This document shows, piece after piece, positions 1 to 7,205 of a stretch of 14,176 nucleotides of DNA. The DNA lies in NCBI GenBank assembly GCA_019235595.1, contig JAFAKI010000119.1, positions 1-14,176 on the forward strand, written 5' to 3'. Made by a program: the position numbers and the translations under genes. Every line of letters starts with the position of its first letter. Position 1 is the stretch's first letter. The notes below the pieces were generated by a model. That model ran no database searches. It saw only the letters and a program-made list of their open reading frames with translations, and had not been told where the DNA came from. This DNA comes from Mucilaginibacter sp. GTDB lineage: Bacteria > Bacteroidota > Bacteroidia > Sphingobacteriales > Sphingobacteriaceae.

Positions 1-963
1 ACCAGTCTTAATGATGTTAAAGATTATGCTTCCATAAAACTGATCAAAGCTGTGATCGCACAACGTGTTGTCAAAACCCCGCTGGAAATTGCTGAAATGG
101 AGAAAGCGGTTTCCATCAGTGTGGATATGATGCTCAATGTGATAAAACATACCCGCCCGGGAATAAAGGAATATGAATTGGTAGCCAAAGCACATGAAAC
201 TGCTATTGCTAACAATTCGCGGTTGGGTTATCCTGCTATTATCACCACACACGGGCAAACCCTGCACACCCATTATTACGGGAACACTCTACAGGAAGGG
301 CGCATGGTACTGAGTGATATCGGTGCTGAAAACCAGATGCATTACGGCGGCGATCTTACCCGTACATTCCCTGTCGGAAAAAGCTTTTCTAGTCGGCAGA
401 AAGAATTATATGGGGTGGTATTAAGTTCCATGGACAATGCCATCAGCATGCTGAAACCGGGAGTAAGATATAAGGATATCCACCTGGCGGCTTGCCAGAA
501 ACTGGTAGAAGGCCTTAAAGAAGTAAACCTGATGAAAGGCGACCCGGCTGAAGCCGTGGCAGCGGGTGCACATGCCATGTTCTTCCAATGCGGATTGGGA
601 CACATGCTGGGTATGGACACACACGACATGGAAGACTTGGGCGAACCACTGGTTGGCTATACTGATACCCTGAAAAAAGAAACACAGATATTCGGTCTAA
701 AATCGCTCCGCCTGGGCAGGGAGTTGGAAGCAGGCTTTGTGCTGACTATTGAACCCGGTATCTATATCATTCCCGAACTGATCGACCGCTGGGAGGCTGA
801 GAAAAAATATGCCGATTTTATTAACTATGATGTACTTAACGCCTACCGTGATTTTGGAGGTATACGCATCGAGGATAACTTCCTGATCACTGGTAACGGG
901 TATCATTTACTAGGTAAATACCTGCCAAAATCGTTGAAAGAAATTGAAGCTTTGAAAGGGTAA
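1..963 (+). CDS. Xaa-Pro aminopeptidase (M24 family), 5' truncated by window edge
   Basis: This is the catalytic half of a dinuclear-metal aminopeptidase P, which removes an N-terminal residue that precedes proline. The frame is open from base 1, so the gene starts upstream; a GTG at 52 is in frame but lies inside the protein. The 320 visible codons contain the five expected metal ligands of the pita-bread fold: Asp106 (VLSDIGAE), Asp118 (GGDLTRTFPVG), His201 (GLGHMLGMDTHD), Glu251 (TIEPGIYI) and Glu291 (GIRIEDNFLI), numbered from the window edge. The missing part should be the N-terminal creatinase-like domain. The HD(M)ED segment after the His and the long insertion before the TIEPG motif are typical of the larger Bacteroidetes enzymes. 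The gene ends with TAA at 961-963 and is followed directly by a palindromic repeat. Family assignment is firm; the exact substrate is not shown by the sequence. Confidence 0.93.
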   Translation, partial: TSLNDVKDYASIKLIKAVIAQRVVKTPLEIAEMEKAVSISVDMMLNVIKHTRPGIKEYELVAKAHETAIANNSRLGYPAIITTHGQTLHTHYYGNTLQEGRMVLSDIGAENQMHYGGDLTRTFPVGKSFSSRQKELYGVVLSSMDNAISMLKPGVRYKDIHLAACQKLVEGLKEVNLMKGDPAEAVAAGAHAMFFQCGLGHMLGMDTHDMEDLGEPLVGYTDTLKKETQIFGLKSLRLGRELEAGFVLTIEPGIYIIPELIDRWEAEKKYADFINYDVLNAYRDFGGIRIEDNFLITGNGYHLLGKYLPKSLKEIEALKG

Positions 964-974
964 AAAACCAACAA

Positions 975-1109
975 CGTCATTGCGAGGAACGAAGCAATCT
1001 CCGAACCATGCAGATCAGGCAGAAGAGATTTGTTAAGGAACGTCCATCTAAAAAATTGCTGCTCTGTTGAATGTCCTATGTAGAGATTGCTTCGTTCCTC
1101 GCAACGACG
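975..1109. repeat. Palindromic intergenic repeat (long inverted repeat, type A)
   Basis: Arms of 26 bases at 975-1000 and 1084-1109 are inverted copies with a single mismatch. The left arm begins CGTCATTGCGAGGAACGAAG. About 83 bases separate the arms. It sits just after the stop codon of the aminopeptidase gene, so in RNA it would form a long hairpin that could end or protect the transcript. There is no coding capacity; it resembles the MITE- or REP-like non-autonomous repeats common between genes in this phylum, which is inference from form only. Confidence 0.8.
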
Positions 1110-1327
1110 CTTATATTTAAAAATTTGCCGCTTTTTTTTAATTAAAAAGTGTCAACTTAACGTTAATAAATCCAAATTCGATACACTTTGTCGACAATTA
1201 AAAAACGCCTGTCTTTGGTCTAAAATATAGCGTAATAGTTACACTAAGCAGATTATCAACATAGATAGTTAATTATTTCTTAACAAAAAAGTGAACTTTT
1301 ATTACACTATATCGTATAACTATTCGT

Positions 1328-1335
1328 TAAATTTG
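1328..1335 (+). promoter_or_regulatory. Candidate Bacteroidetes -7 promoter box for the small gene at 1384
   Basis: TAAATTTG matches the Bacteroidetes -7 consensus TAnnTTTG exactly. It would place transcription start roughly 40 bases before the ATG at 1384. The -33 element is poor: only a T-rich CTTTTATTA near 1296-1304 lies at about the right distance. Confidence 0.45.
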
Positions 1336-1367
1336 CATTCCACACATACTACCTGGGCTACCATTTA

Positions 1368-1376
1368 AGAAAGGGG
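1368..1376 (+). promoter_or_regulatory. Strong ribosome-binding site for the gene at 1384
   Basis: AGAAAGGGG matches the first seven bases of the full anti-16S complement AGAAAGGAGG and ends seven bases before the ATG. Most genes in this window have no recognisable Shine-Dalgarno sequence, so this site stands out and supports the start at 1384. Confidence 0.6.
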
Positions 1377-1383
1377 CGTAAAT

Positions 1384-1626
1384 ATGATACAGAGATCGGC
1401 ATTTTATCCTGAACGTCAGTTCCACTTGTTAATTAATTTTAAAGATGATGAACGCAGTTTGGCAGTTTTGCCTGATGAAACAGGTAAATTCCTTGTAGTT
1501 GATCAGGGTAAGGTACTTGGTCAGCTTGGATTTGACAAACAGTTGAACTGTGTATCATGTGAATGCGAACTTGATGATAAGATCCTTAAACAGCTGCACA
1601 AAGGGATCAAAAATCATTATTCGTAA
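1384..1626 (+). CDS. Small hypothetical protein, 80 aa, with a CxxCxC motif
   Basis: I do not recognise this protein. It is a soluble 80-residue product with no signal peptide or membrane segment. The N-terminal half reads like a small beta-structured domain (HLLINF, SLAVLP, KFLVVDQGKVLGQLGF), followed by a cysteine cluster C56-x-x-C59-x-C61 and a charged helical tail (DDKILKQLHKGIKNHYS). The cysteines could bind a metal or form a disulfide, which is inference. The gene has an isolated position, a -7 promoter box, the best ribosome-binding site in the window and a strong intrinsic terminator just downstream. This suggests a real, well-expressed single-gene unit. The start ATG at 1384 is fixed by the ribosome-binding site. 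Confidence 0.8.
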   Translation: MIQRSAFYPERQFHLLINFKDDERSLAVLPDETGKFLVVDQGKVLGQLGFDKQLNCVSCECELDDKILKQLHKGIKNHYS

Positions 1627-1660
1627 TCAAAAGTCTGTTAGTACCGGCAGCGGTTAGTTT

Positions 1661-1707
1661 AAAGCATCAGCATTACCAGGAAACATTTAGTAGTGCCGAT
1701 GCTTTTT
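1661..1707 (+). terminator. Rho-independent terminator after the 80-aa gene
   Basis: AAAGCATC at 1661-1668 pairs with GATGCTTT at 1698-1705. After one mismatch, seven more pairs (one G-T) continue inward to 1676 and 1690, leaving a 13-base loop. The stem is followed at once by a T run ending TTTTTCT. It lies 35 bases after the stop codon at 1626. Confidence 0.8.
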
Positions 1708-1750
1708 CTATATCCCCTCCAGACCGTTTTCGCTAAACAAAAAGATTAAT

Positions 1751-1873
1751 AAACGCATTATCCGCTGCGGCGTTCTGTTATTCCTTTGTGTGTAGATGCA
1801 GGTTGAGTTCGGTTCAGGCTTGGCAATCCTTTTTATTGTAAACCAGAAGGCCAAACAGCGGATTAATGCGTTT
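1751..1873. repeat. Long imperfect inverted repeat (possible structured RNA or palindromic element)
   Basis: AAACGCATTATCCGCTG at 1751-1767 is the inverted copy of 1856-1873 with one extra base in the right arm. Weaker pairing continues inward, where GGCGTTCTGTT near 1769-1780 faces AACCAGAAGGCC near 1841-1852. The whole could fold into a stem of roughly 30 pairs with bulges around a loop of about 55 bases. It has no coding frame. It may be a non-coding RNA, a leader structure or a remnant of a mobile repeat; sequence alone does not decide. Confidence 0.6.
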
Positions 1874-2030
1874 GATGGCTAGGTTAATATATTAAAACAA
1901 TAAACTCTCAATAAAACCATTACGTAAGCCAGTTAGCGTCCGCTACAATCGTAGTAAAAAAATTATTACATCTTTTTCATAGCTACTTTTAAATATTAAT
2001 TTTATGCTACGTCCTTTATAAACCGCATAT

Positions 2031-2897
2031 ATGAAAACAATCCTCACGGCTATTTTAGCTTTATTTCTTTTTGTTTCAGTAAATGTATTTGCTCAAACGG
2101 GCAAGGTGTATGATAACCTTAGTCTTCCAAGTAAGATTCTGAAAAGCGAACGCAAATATGCAGTCTACCTGCCACCCGACTATGAAACTTCCGAAAGAAG
2201 CTATCCTGTACTTTACCTGTTACATGGCGCAGGGGATGACCAGACCGGCTGGGTGCAATTTGGCGAAGTATTGCATATTGCCGATAAAGCAATCAATGAA
2301 GGCAAAGCCACACCCATGATCATCATTATGCCGGATGCCAACACCGGGCGTCGTGGGTATTTTAATGATCCGAGGGGCGACTGGAGCTATGAAGATTTCT
2401 TTTTTAAGGAACTGGTACCTTACGTAGAAAAAAAATACCGTATCAGAAGCGATAAACGTTACCGCGCAATAGCCGGCTTATCAATGGGTGGCGGCGGAAG
2501 TTTTGTCTATGCCCTGCATCACCCCGAGTTGTTTTCATCGGCTTGTCCATTGAGCGCATCAACCGGTCCTCTGACAGTAGACGATGCAAAAAAGCAGTTG
2601 GTGAAACTGGATCCAAATATTACCGATTCGACTGTCACCAGCTATTATAACCGCCATAGCGTGGTGGCATTGGTTAACAACATACCTGATGATCAGAAAA
2701 AAGCGGTGCGCTGGTACATTGATGATGGCGACGATGATTTCTTATATGAAGGGAATTGTTTGGTGCATATCGCGATGCGAAAAAAGGAAATACCGCATGA
2801 GTTCCGAATACGTGATGGCGGCCACACCTGGACGTACTGGCGGGAGTCTTTACCTGAAGTATTGGCTTTTGTATCGCAGGGATTTCATCAGTACTGA
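2031..2897 (+). CDS. Secreted esterase of the esterase D / feruloyl esterase type
   Basis: This 288-residue alpha/beta-hydrolase belongs to the esterase-D family (Pfam Esterase), whose members include feruloyl and acetylxylan esterases and S-formylglutathione hydrolase. Residues 1-22 form a Sec signal peptide (MKTILTAILALFLFVSVNVFA, then QTG), so it acts outside the cytoplasm. The oxyanion region is LYLLHGAGDD (61-70). The nucleophile is Ser151 in GLSMGG, the likely acid is among Asp232-236 (DDGDDD), and the catalytic His is His265 in DGGHTW. Length is normal for a single-domain member with no carbohydrate-binding module. Secretion favours a plant-polysaccharide ester substrate over S-formylglutathione, but the substrate is inference. 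No Shine-Dalgarno sequence is visible. The gene converges on the glycosyltransferase gene at 3002. Confidence 0.9.
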   Translation: MKTILTAILALFLFVSVNVFAQTGKVYDNLSLPSKILKSERKYAVYLPPDYETSERSYPVLYLLHGAGDDQTGWVQFGEVLHIADKAINEGKATPMIIIMPDANTGRRGYFNDPRGDWSYEDFFFKELVPYVEKKYRIRSDKRYRAIAGLSMGGGGSFVYALHHPELFSSACPLSASTGPLTVDDAKKQLVKLDPNITDSTVTSYYNRHSVVALVNNIPDDQKKAVRWYIDDGDDDFLYEGNCLVHIAMRKKEIPHEFRIRDGGHTWTYWRESLPEVLAFVSQGFHQY

Positions 2898-2898
2898 T

Positions 2899-3008
2899 GG
2901 AGTAAATTGGTGGGGGGTGTCGCACTGAGGCACTCGAAGTGCGGTGCGTAAAGGCCATTGCCCACCATGCTTCGAGTGCCTCAACATGACACCTTTCCTT
3001 TTTACTCC
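2899..3008. repeat. Palindromic repeat between convergent genes (type B), possible bidirectional terminator
   Basis: Two 31-base arms, 2916-2946 and 2963-2993, are inverted copies matching at 24 of 31 positions, with the core TGAGGCACTCGAAG identical in both. An outer pair GGAGTAAA (2899-2906) and TTTACTCC (3001-3008) extends the palindrome and overlaps the stop codon of the minus-strand glycosyltransferase gene at 3002-3004. The loop is 16 bases. Placed between converging 3' ends, it could end transcription in both directions. Confidence 0.75.
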
Positions 3009-4666
3009 ACTATCACCAACTCACTATAAGTAAGCTCCTTTTCGCGTGTGTTTTTGTTTAGAAATGCAGGTTTCAACCGCGATACCCAATAGCGTTCAAA
3101 GGTTTTTACATGCTGCATCTGCCAGCCCTTGGCTTTTAAGCCATTAATGATATCCGTTTGCGCAAACAGCAGATAGGGCTTAGCAGGCTTTGGTCCGGTA
3201 CCATCGGTGTTGATATTAGTTAAGGGCTGATCAAGGTAAAACTCCATGGCGAAAGGTACGTCACCGCTTTGCACTACAGGCAATTTATCCGGGTTGTTTT
3301 GGTTGATATAAAATGCAGCTTGCGTAAGCGCCTGGTAATGCAGCAACGAAGGATAAAATGCCAGGTTAAGATAAAGGTTCACAAAAAATGACAACAGTAA
3401 GGTTTGATAGCCGATCCGCCAGAAAGCTTTGTTGGTGAGCTTCCCTGGTAAAATAATCCACCCAATAAACAACGCCACCAGGATGGCTGCAAGGAAGATA
3501 TTAAATGCTTCCGGTTTGAAAAAGTAGTTCAACACAACCACCAATACAAATAGCAAAACAGCAACGATCAGCTGTGTTATTCGAACTACCCGGATGCTCT
3601 TTTCTGCTTTTAATCTATAAAGGTATTGCGCAGTTATAATAGCAAAAAATGGAAATACGATATTGATATAATGCGGCAATTGAAACTTAGATGCGGAAAA
3701 CACCAGAAAGGTAAGCAGCGAGCCACAGATGCAATACCATTCTTGGTTCTGGACATTTTTAATCGCCTTCTGGATAAACTGAAACACCGCCGCAAACAGC
3801 AAAAGCGACCAGGGCAAAAAGGCCCACAGCGTAGTATGAATAAAGAACGTAGGATCACCGCTACCCTTTATCGGTCCGGTATTAAAAAAACGCCCGAACT
3901 GGCTGTCCCAATAAAAAAAACGAATACCCGAAACCCCGGTATGACCGAAAACGATCTTTTCGGGATGCAGGTCAAACTGCTCATACAAGCAATATAATTC
4001 GGGCAGGGTAAAAAGAATAGTTAGCACAATCGCCACCAGCGACCGCCAATGAAATAATTGCTTCCATTGTTTGGCAATGATCAGATGACCTGCAATAGCC
4101 CCTCCGATCGGTATCAACGCGAACATACCTTTGGTCATTACCGAGCAGGCGGCAAATACGCATCCCGCTAACAAATGCCAGAAGTTATTTTGATTATAAG
4201 CTTTATAAAAATGATAAACCGAGGCAATAACCAAACCGGTTAGATAAGGCTCTGCGCGCACATCATAATTTGAGATGACGATGTGCTGGGCTGTCAACAG
4301 TATCAATGACGACCATAGCGCTACTTCTTTGTTGTACAGATTTTTGGCGAGCAGATAGGTATACCATACGCCCATCATCATAAAAAGTATACCCGGCAAC
4401 TTATAGGCCCAGGTGGTAAAGCCAAACAGGTTGAATGACAAGGCTGTTACCCAAAACGGGAAATGTGGCTTATCCAGCCAGTCGGCGCCTTGGGCATACA
4501 AGTTGATATAATCGTGCTTTAGCACCATCGTTTTGGCAATGGTGGCATAAAGCGTGCCGTCCGGCCCAATGATGGTGATGAACAATCCGCTGAAGTTCAC
4601 AAAAACGGCAACAACAATAAAGATGTAAAGCCATTTAAAATTGGTAGCGGTAGTTTGGTCGTTCAC
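3002..4666 (-). CDS. Membrane glycosyltransferase, GT39/ArnT-like (PMT_2 type)
   Basis: This 554-residue protein is a polytopic inner-membrane glycosyltransferase of the GT-C fold, a family that moves a sugar from a polyprenyl-phosphate donor to a lipid or protein acceptor on the periplasmic face. The first membrane helix (12-33) is followed by the loop GPDGTLYATIAKTMV with the usual catalytic acidic residue (Asp36). The DWLDKPHFPFW segment (62-72) and DVRAEPYLT (135-143) are typical of ArnT/GT39 members. About ten or more further hydrophobic helices run to around residue 425, and a soluble C-terminal domain of about 130 residues follows. The acceptor is not shown by sequence; lipid A or O-glycosylated protein are both possible. 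It stands alone, divergent from the gene at 4810, which argues against a dedicated arn operon. Confidence 0.88.
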   Translation of the reverse strand: MNDQTTATNFKWLYIFIVVAVFVNFSGLFITIIGPDGTLYATIAKTMVLKHDYINLYAQGADWLDKPHFPFWVTALSFNLFGFTTWAYKLPGILFMMMGVWYTYLLAKNLYNKEVALWSSLILLTAQHIVISNYDVRAEPYLTGLVIASVYHFYKAYNQNNFWHLLAGCVFAACSVMTKGMFALIPIGGAIAGHLIIAKQWKQLFHWRSLVAIVLTILFTLPELYCLYEQFDLHPEKIVFGHTGVSGIRFFYWDSQFGRFFNTGPIKGSGDPTFFIHTTLWAFLPWSLLLFAAVFQFIQKAIKNVQNQEWYCICGSLLTFLVFSASKFQLPHYINIVFPFFAIITAQYLYRLKAEKSIRVVRITQLIVAVLLFVLVVVLNYFFKPEAFNIFLAAILVALFIGWIILPGKLTNKAFWRIGYQTLLLSFFVNLYLNLAFYPSLLHYQALTQAAFYINQNNPDKLPVVQSGDVPFAMEFYLDQPLTNINTDGTGPKPAKPYLLFAQTDIINGLKAKGWQMQHVKTFERYWVSRLKPAFLNKNTREKELTYSELVIVE

Positions 4667-4684
4667 GGTGGTAAAGGTAATATC

Positions 4685-4709
4685 GAATAATGAATTTTGA
4701 ATAATGAAT
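4685..4709. repeat. Short direct repeat in the divergent promoter region
   Basis: GAATAATGAAT occurs at 4685-4695 and again at 4699-4709, separated by TTT. It lies between the divergent genes at 4666 and 4810. Such AT-rich short tandem runs are frequent in this phylum and may be simple slippage products. Confidence 0.6.
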
Positions 4710-4762
4710 GTCGAAGTAAGCGACTTTCATCAATTCACAAAAATATTACACACGCGCCTGAT

Positions 4763-4791
4763 TTTGTTTGGAGCAAATTTCCCTAACTTCA
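4763..4791 (+). promoter_or_regulatory. Weak candidate promoter for the metallo-hydrolase gene at 4810
   Basis: TTTG at 4763-4766 is followed after 17 bases by TAACTTCA at 4784-4791, a partial match to the Bacteroidetes pair TTTG / TAnnTTTG. Transcription would start just a few bases before the ATG at 4810. Confidence 0.3.
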
Positions 4792-4809
4792 AATCAAAAA
4801 TCATCAACC

Positions 4810-5706
4810 ATGCAACGTCGTAGTTTTTTATTGAATACTGCCGTAGCGGCAGGTGCGTTTACCTTGTTCGGTAAAAGAAGTTTTGCATCTTCTATTTTTG
4901 ATGATCCTCAACAGTTTAAGTTACTGCGCGGCAACGTGGGCATGTTTGCCGAAAAAGGCGGTACCATTGCCTGGTTGACCAATAAGGAAGGCATCGTAGT
5001 AGTAGATGCCGAATTCCCTGAGCAGGCTACCCACCTGATTGCAAAACTAAAAGAGCAGTCCGACAAGCCTTTTCAGTGGCTCATCAATACGCACCATCAT
5101 GGCGATCATACCAGCGGTAATATCTCATTTAAGGGCATCGTAAAAAATGTAGCGGCTCATGCCAATTCGCTCACCAACCAAAGGAATTCCGCCATTGCCC
5201 AGAAAAAAGAAGACCAGCAACTATATCCTGATACCACCTATACCGATTCGTGGAAGATAAAAGTAGGCGATGAAAGTATCCGTGCTTATTACTTCGGTCC
5301 GGGCCATACCAATGGTGACAGCATGATCCACTTTGAACATGCCAACGTCGTGCACATGGGCGACCTGATGTTCAACCGTCGTTATCCATTTATCGACCGC
5401 AGCGCCGGGGCATCCGTAAAGAACTGGCCTGTTACACTCGAGAAAGCGCAGAAAACATTTAGTAAGGATACTATTTTTGTATTCGGGCATGCTTACGATC
5501 CGCTGAAAGTAACCGGTACAATGGAAGACCTGAAGGCTATGCAAAACTTTATGGAAAGACTGGCCGACTTTGTGCAAACCAGCATCAAATCCGGAAAAAG
5601 CAAGGACGAAATATTGCAGGCAAAGGCTATCCCTGGCGTAACCGATTGGCAAGGCGATGGCATTGAGCGGGGATTAACAGCAGCATACGAGGAGTTTAGC
5701 TCTTAG
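4810..5706 (+). CDS. Tat-exported metallo-beta-lactamase-fold hydrolase
   Basis: This 298-residue MBL-fold metal-dependent hydrolase acts outside the cytoplasm. Residues 1-28 form a twin-arginine signal (MQRRSFLLN, then an Ala/Gly-rich stretch ending SFASS), which suggests export with metals already bound. The zinc-binding motif HxHxDH is His95-His96-His97-Gly98-Asp99-His100 (NTHHHGDHTSGN). Other ligands are His166 (GPGHTNGD), Asp185 (HMGDLMF) and His227 (VFGHAYD). This arrangement fits the broad MBL hydrolase superfamily; beta-lactamase activity, lactonase activity or another reaction cannot be told apart here. The ATG at 4810 is preferred over an in-frame TTG at 4768 because it puts the twin arginine at the protein's very start. 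A palindromic repeat follows the stop codon. Confidence 0.88.
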   Translation: MQRRSFLLNTAVAAGAFTLFGKRSFASSIFDDPQQFKLLRGNVGMFAEKGGTIAWLTNKEGIVVVDAEFPEQATHLIAKLKEQSDKPFQWLINTHHHGDHTSGNISFKGIVKNVAAHANSLTNQRNSAIAQKKEDQQLYPDTTYTDSWKIKVGDESIRAYYFGPGHTNGDSMIHFEHANVVHMGDLMFNRRYPFIDRSAGASVKNWPVTLEKAQKTFSKDTIFVFGHAYDPLKVTGTMEDLKAMQNFMERLADFVQTSIKSGKSKDEILQAKAIPGVTDWQGDGIERGLTAAYEEFSS

Positions 5707-5718
5707 TCAATAATTTTT

Positions 5719-5856
5719 GTCATTTCGAACGAACGGATCGGGAATAGCGTCGGCGTGAGGAGAAATCTGATACAAGCAGCTTGGAGACTTTGCAAGGCGT
5801 ATAAGATTTCTCTTCGCCATTCAAACTCACAGCCCTTCCTGGCTCATCGAAATGAC
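5719..5856. repeat. Palindromic intergenic repeat, copy 1 (type C)
   Basis: This 138-bp element starts GTCATTTCGA and ends TCGAAATGAC, which are inverted ends. Inside is a second inverted pair, GAGGAGAAATCTGATAC facing GTATAAGATTTCTCTTC, around AGACTTTGCAAGG. A clearly related copy lies at 7206-7335. It has no coding frame and sits between the metallo-hydrolase and the next hydrolase gene. Confidence 0.88.
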
Positions 5857-5895
5857 ATAGTTTTATTTTTATTAAATCAATAAGCCATAACCAAT

Positions 5896-6762
5896 ATGCT
5901 CAAAAAGCTCTTATTCTCGATTTGCTTTTTGCCATTGCTGGCATCGGCACAAACCAAACAATTTGTAATTCCCCTTTGGGAAAAAGGCGCTCCGGGTTTT
6001 GAAAAACTAAAGGACGTTCCGGAACAGGCAAAGGATTATTGGGTTAAGAACATCAACAGCCCTACCCTTACTGTTTTTCTGCCTCCACAGGATAAAGCAA
6101 CCGGGTCAGCCATTGTTGTTTGTCCGGGCGGAGGGCATAGGTTGTTGGTTTTCAATGCCGAAGGCATTGAGCCGGGCAAATTTCTCAGCGATATGGGCGT
6201 AGCCGTGTTTGTGTTAAAATACAGATTAGGCCGCGATACCAACACCCCATCTTATAAAATTGATGTTCACGGCAAAGAAGACGGTTGCCGCGCAATGCGA
6301 TTAGTTCGCAGCCGTGCTGCTGAGTTTGGGATCGATCCAGACAAAATCGGCCTAATGGGATTCTCAGCAGGCGGTGAAATAGTAGATATGGTGACATTTC
6401 AACCTGATGCCCCACACCGTGATGCTATTGATAATCAAAGCGCCAAACCCAATTTTATCGTCCAGATATATCCCGGTCCACTGTTTATCCCTGATGACAT
6501 TCCACATGATTCGCCTCCCGCGTTCCTACTAGCAGCCAACGATGATGCATGCTGCTCGCCATCGGTAGTTAGATTGCTCGAAGCTTACCGCAAAGCTAAA
6601 GTACCTGTTGAAATGCATCTTTATACCAAAGGCGATCATGCTTTTAATATGGGAAAAAGATCAAGACTAAAAACAATCAACACCTGGCCGGAACGCCTGG
6701 CCGACTGGTTATCAGACAATGGTTACCTAAAATCAACTGATCGTCCGATGGAGGTGAAGTGA
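5896..6762 (+). CDS. Secreted alpha/beta hydrolase (acetylxylan-esterase-like, BD-FAE type)
   Basis: This 288-residue alpha/beta hydrolase has a Sec signal peptide at residues 1-19 (MLKKLLFSICFLPLLASAQ), so it acts in the periplasm or outside. The oxyanion loop is VVCPGGGHRLL (74-84), the nucleophile is Ser158 in GFSAGGE, the acid is probably Asp216 or Asp217 (LAANDDACC) and the histidine is His248 (GDHAFNMG). This layout matches the bifunctional acetylxylan/feruloyl esterase group often seen in Bacteroidetes polysaccharide-use loci. The phrase IPLWEKGAPG near the N terminus is typical of these proteins. There is no Shine-Dalgarno sequence. It is separated from the previous gene by a repeat and is probably its own unit. 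The substrate is inference; no glycoside hydrolase lies next to it. Confidence 0.88.
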   Translation: MLKKLLFSICFLPLLASAQTKQFVIPLWEKGAPGFEKLKDVPEQAKDYWVKNINSPTLTVFLPPQDKATGSAIVVCPGGGHRLLVFNAEGIEPGKFLSDMGVAVFVLKYRLGRDTNTPSYKIDVHGKEDGCRAMRLVRSRAAEFGIDPDKIGLMGFSAGGEIVDMVTFQPDAPHRDAIDNQSAKPNFIVQIYPGPLFIPDDIPHDSPPAFLLAANDDACCSPSVVRLLEAYRKAKVPVEMHLYTKGDHAFNMGKRSRLKTINTWPERLADWLSDNGYLKSTDRPMEVK

Positions 6763-6763
6763 G

Positions 6764-6801
6764 AAGTTGGAAAGTTGTAAGGTTGAAAGGTTGTAAAGTT
6801 G
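6764..6801. repeat. Degenerate 8-bp tandem repeat
   Basis: About five units of the form AAGTTGGA / AAGTTGTA / AGGTTGAA / AGGTTGTA / AAGTTG follow the hydrolase stop codon directly. It is low-complexity, G/T/A-only DNA just upstream of the thioredoxin promoter. It could vary in length by slippage. Confidence 0.65.
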
Positions 6802-6808
6802 CAGCTTG

Positions 6809-6842
6809 TTGACAGGGTTGACACACTCAAATACTAATTTTG
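6809..6842 (+). promoter_or_regulatory. Bacteroidetes-type promoter for the thioredoxin gene
   Basis: TAATTTTG at 6835-6842 matches the -7 consensus TAnnTTTG exactly. A TTG at 6809-6811 lies 23 bases upstream as a possible -33 element; other TTGs nearby at 6806 and 6818 give 26- and 14-base spacing. Transcription would start about 45 bases before the ATG at 6892. Confidence 0.55.
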
Positions 6843-6891
6843 CAAAACGTATTTCTCAAAAATCTGTTGAAAACCAAAAAGACATCAAAGA

Positions 6892-7188
6892 ATGGCAAAT
6901 TTTCAGGACATAATTAATGCTGAGACACCGGTACTGATCGATTTCTCGGCTGAATGGTGCGGACCATGTAAAATGATGCCGCCAATACTAAAAGAAGTAA
7001 AAGATACGCTGGGCGATAAGCTTACGATCATTAAAATAGATATTGACAAAAACCCGGCTGCCGCACAAGCTTATAAAATAAGCAGTGTGCCTACGCTAAT
7101 GATCTTCAAAAAAGGCGAAACCAAGTGGCGCCAAAGTGGTGTAGTGCAGGCTTCACAGTTAAAGCAGATAGCAGAGCAGTTTATATAA
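6892..7188 (+). CDS. trxA: Thioredoxin
   Basis: This 98-residue cytoplasmic thioredoxin reduces disulfides in client proteins and is itself reduced by thioredoxin reductase. The active site is W22-C23-G24-P25-C26-K27, preceded by the buried Asp of the VLIDFSAEW strand, and the cis-proline is Pro67 in SSVPTLMIF. The length is slightly short of the usual 105-110 residues because the N-terminal strand is trimmed, but the domain is complete. There is no signal peptide, so it is not one of the secreted TlpA/ResA-like proteins common in this phylum. It has its own promoter, and its 3' end faces the acyltransferase gene across a repeat. Bacteroidetes genomes often carry several thioredoxins; whether this is the main one cannot be said. 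Confidence 0.93.
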   Translation: MANFQDIINAETPVLIDFSAEWCGPCKMMPPILKEVKDTLGDKLTIIKIDIDKNPAAAQAYKISSVPTLMIFKKGETKWRQSGVVQASQLKQIAEQFI

Positions 7189-7205
7189 TTCCATTAAAAC
7201 ATACT

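Larger units (their letters stand above)
964..1383. other. 420-bp intergenic region: palindromic repeat, then AT-rich promoter region
   Basis: No coding frame is supported here. The first third is the palindromic repeat at 975-1109. From about 1110 to 1380 the DNA is very AT-rich and carries the promoter and ribosome-binding site of the small gene at 1384. Nothing else could be recognised between 1110 and 1320. Confidence 0.6.
1627..2030. other. 404-bp intergenic region: terminator, long imperfect stem, AT-rich leader
   Basis: No coding frame is supported. It contains the terminator at 1661-1707, the long inverted repeat at 1751-1873 and, from about 1880, AT-rich DNA leading to the esterase gene. 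TACTTTTA at 1984-1991 is a poor match to a -7 box (last base differs, no clear -33), so the esterase promoter is not resolved. Confidence 0.55.

Noticed and set aside
3626..3997. A 123-codon plus-strand frame inside the glycosyltransferase gene
   Set aside because: The product is lysine- and arginine-rich without motifs, as expected from reading hydrophobic membrane codons in reverse.
4768..4809. An upstream TTG start for the metallo-hydrolase, adding 14 residues
   Set aside because: The ATG at 4810 places the twin-arginine signal at the very N terminus, which fits Tat signals better, and the TTG lies in the probable promoter.
5221..5652. A 143-codon open frame antisense to the metallo-hydrolase
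   Set aside because: It lacks recognisable motifs and lies wholly opposite a gene with a complete zinc-binding motif set, so it is a shadow of that gene's codon use.
2031..6762. The two secreted esterases and neighbours as a polysaccharide utilisation locus
   Set aside because: There is no SusC/SusD pair, no glycoside hydrolase and no sensor nearby, and the genes are separated by repeats and opposite-strand genes.
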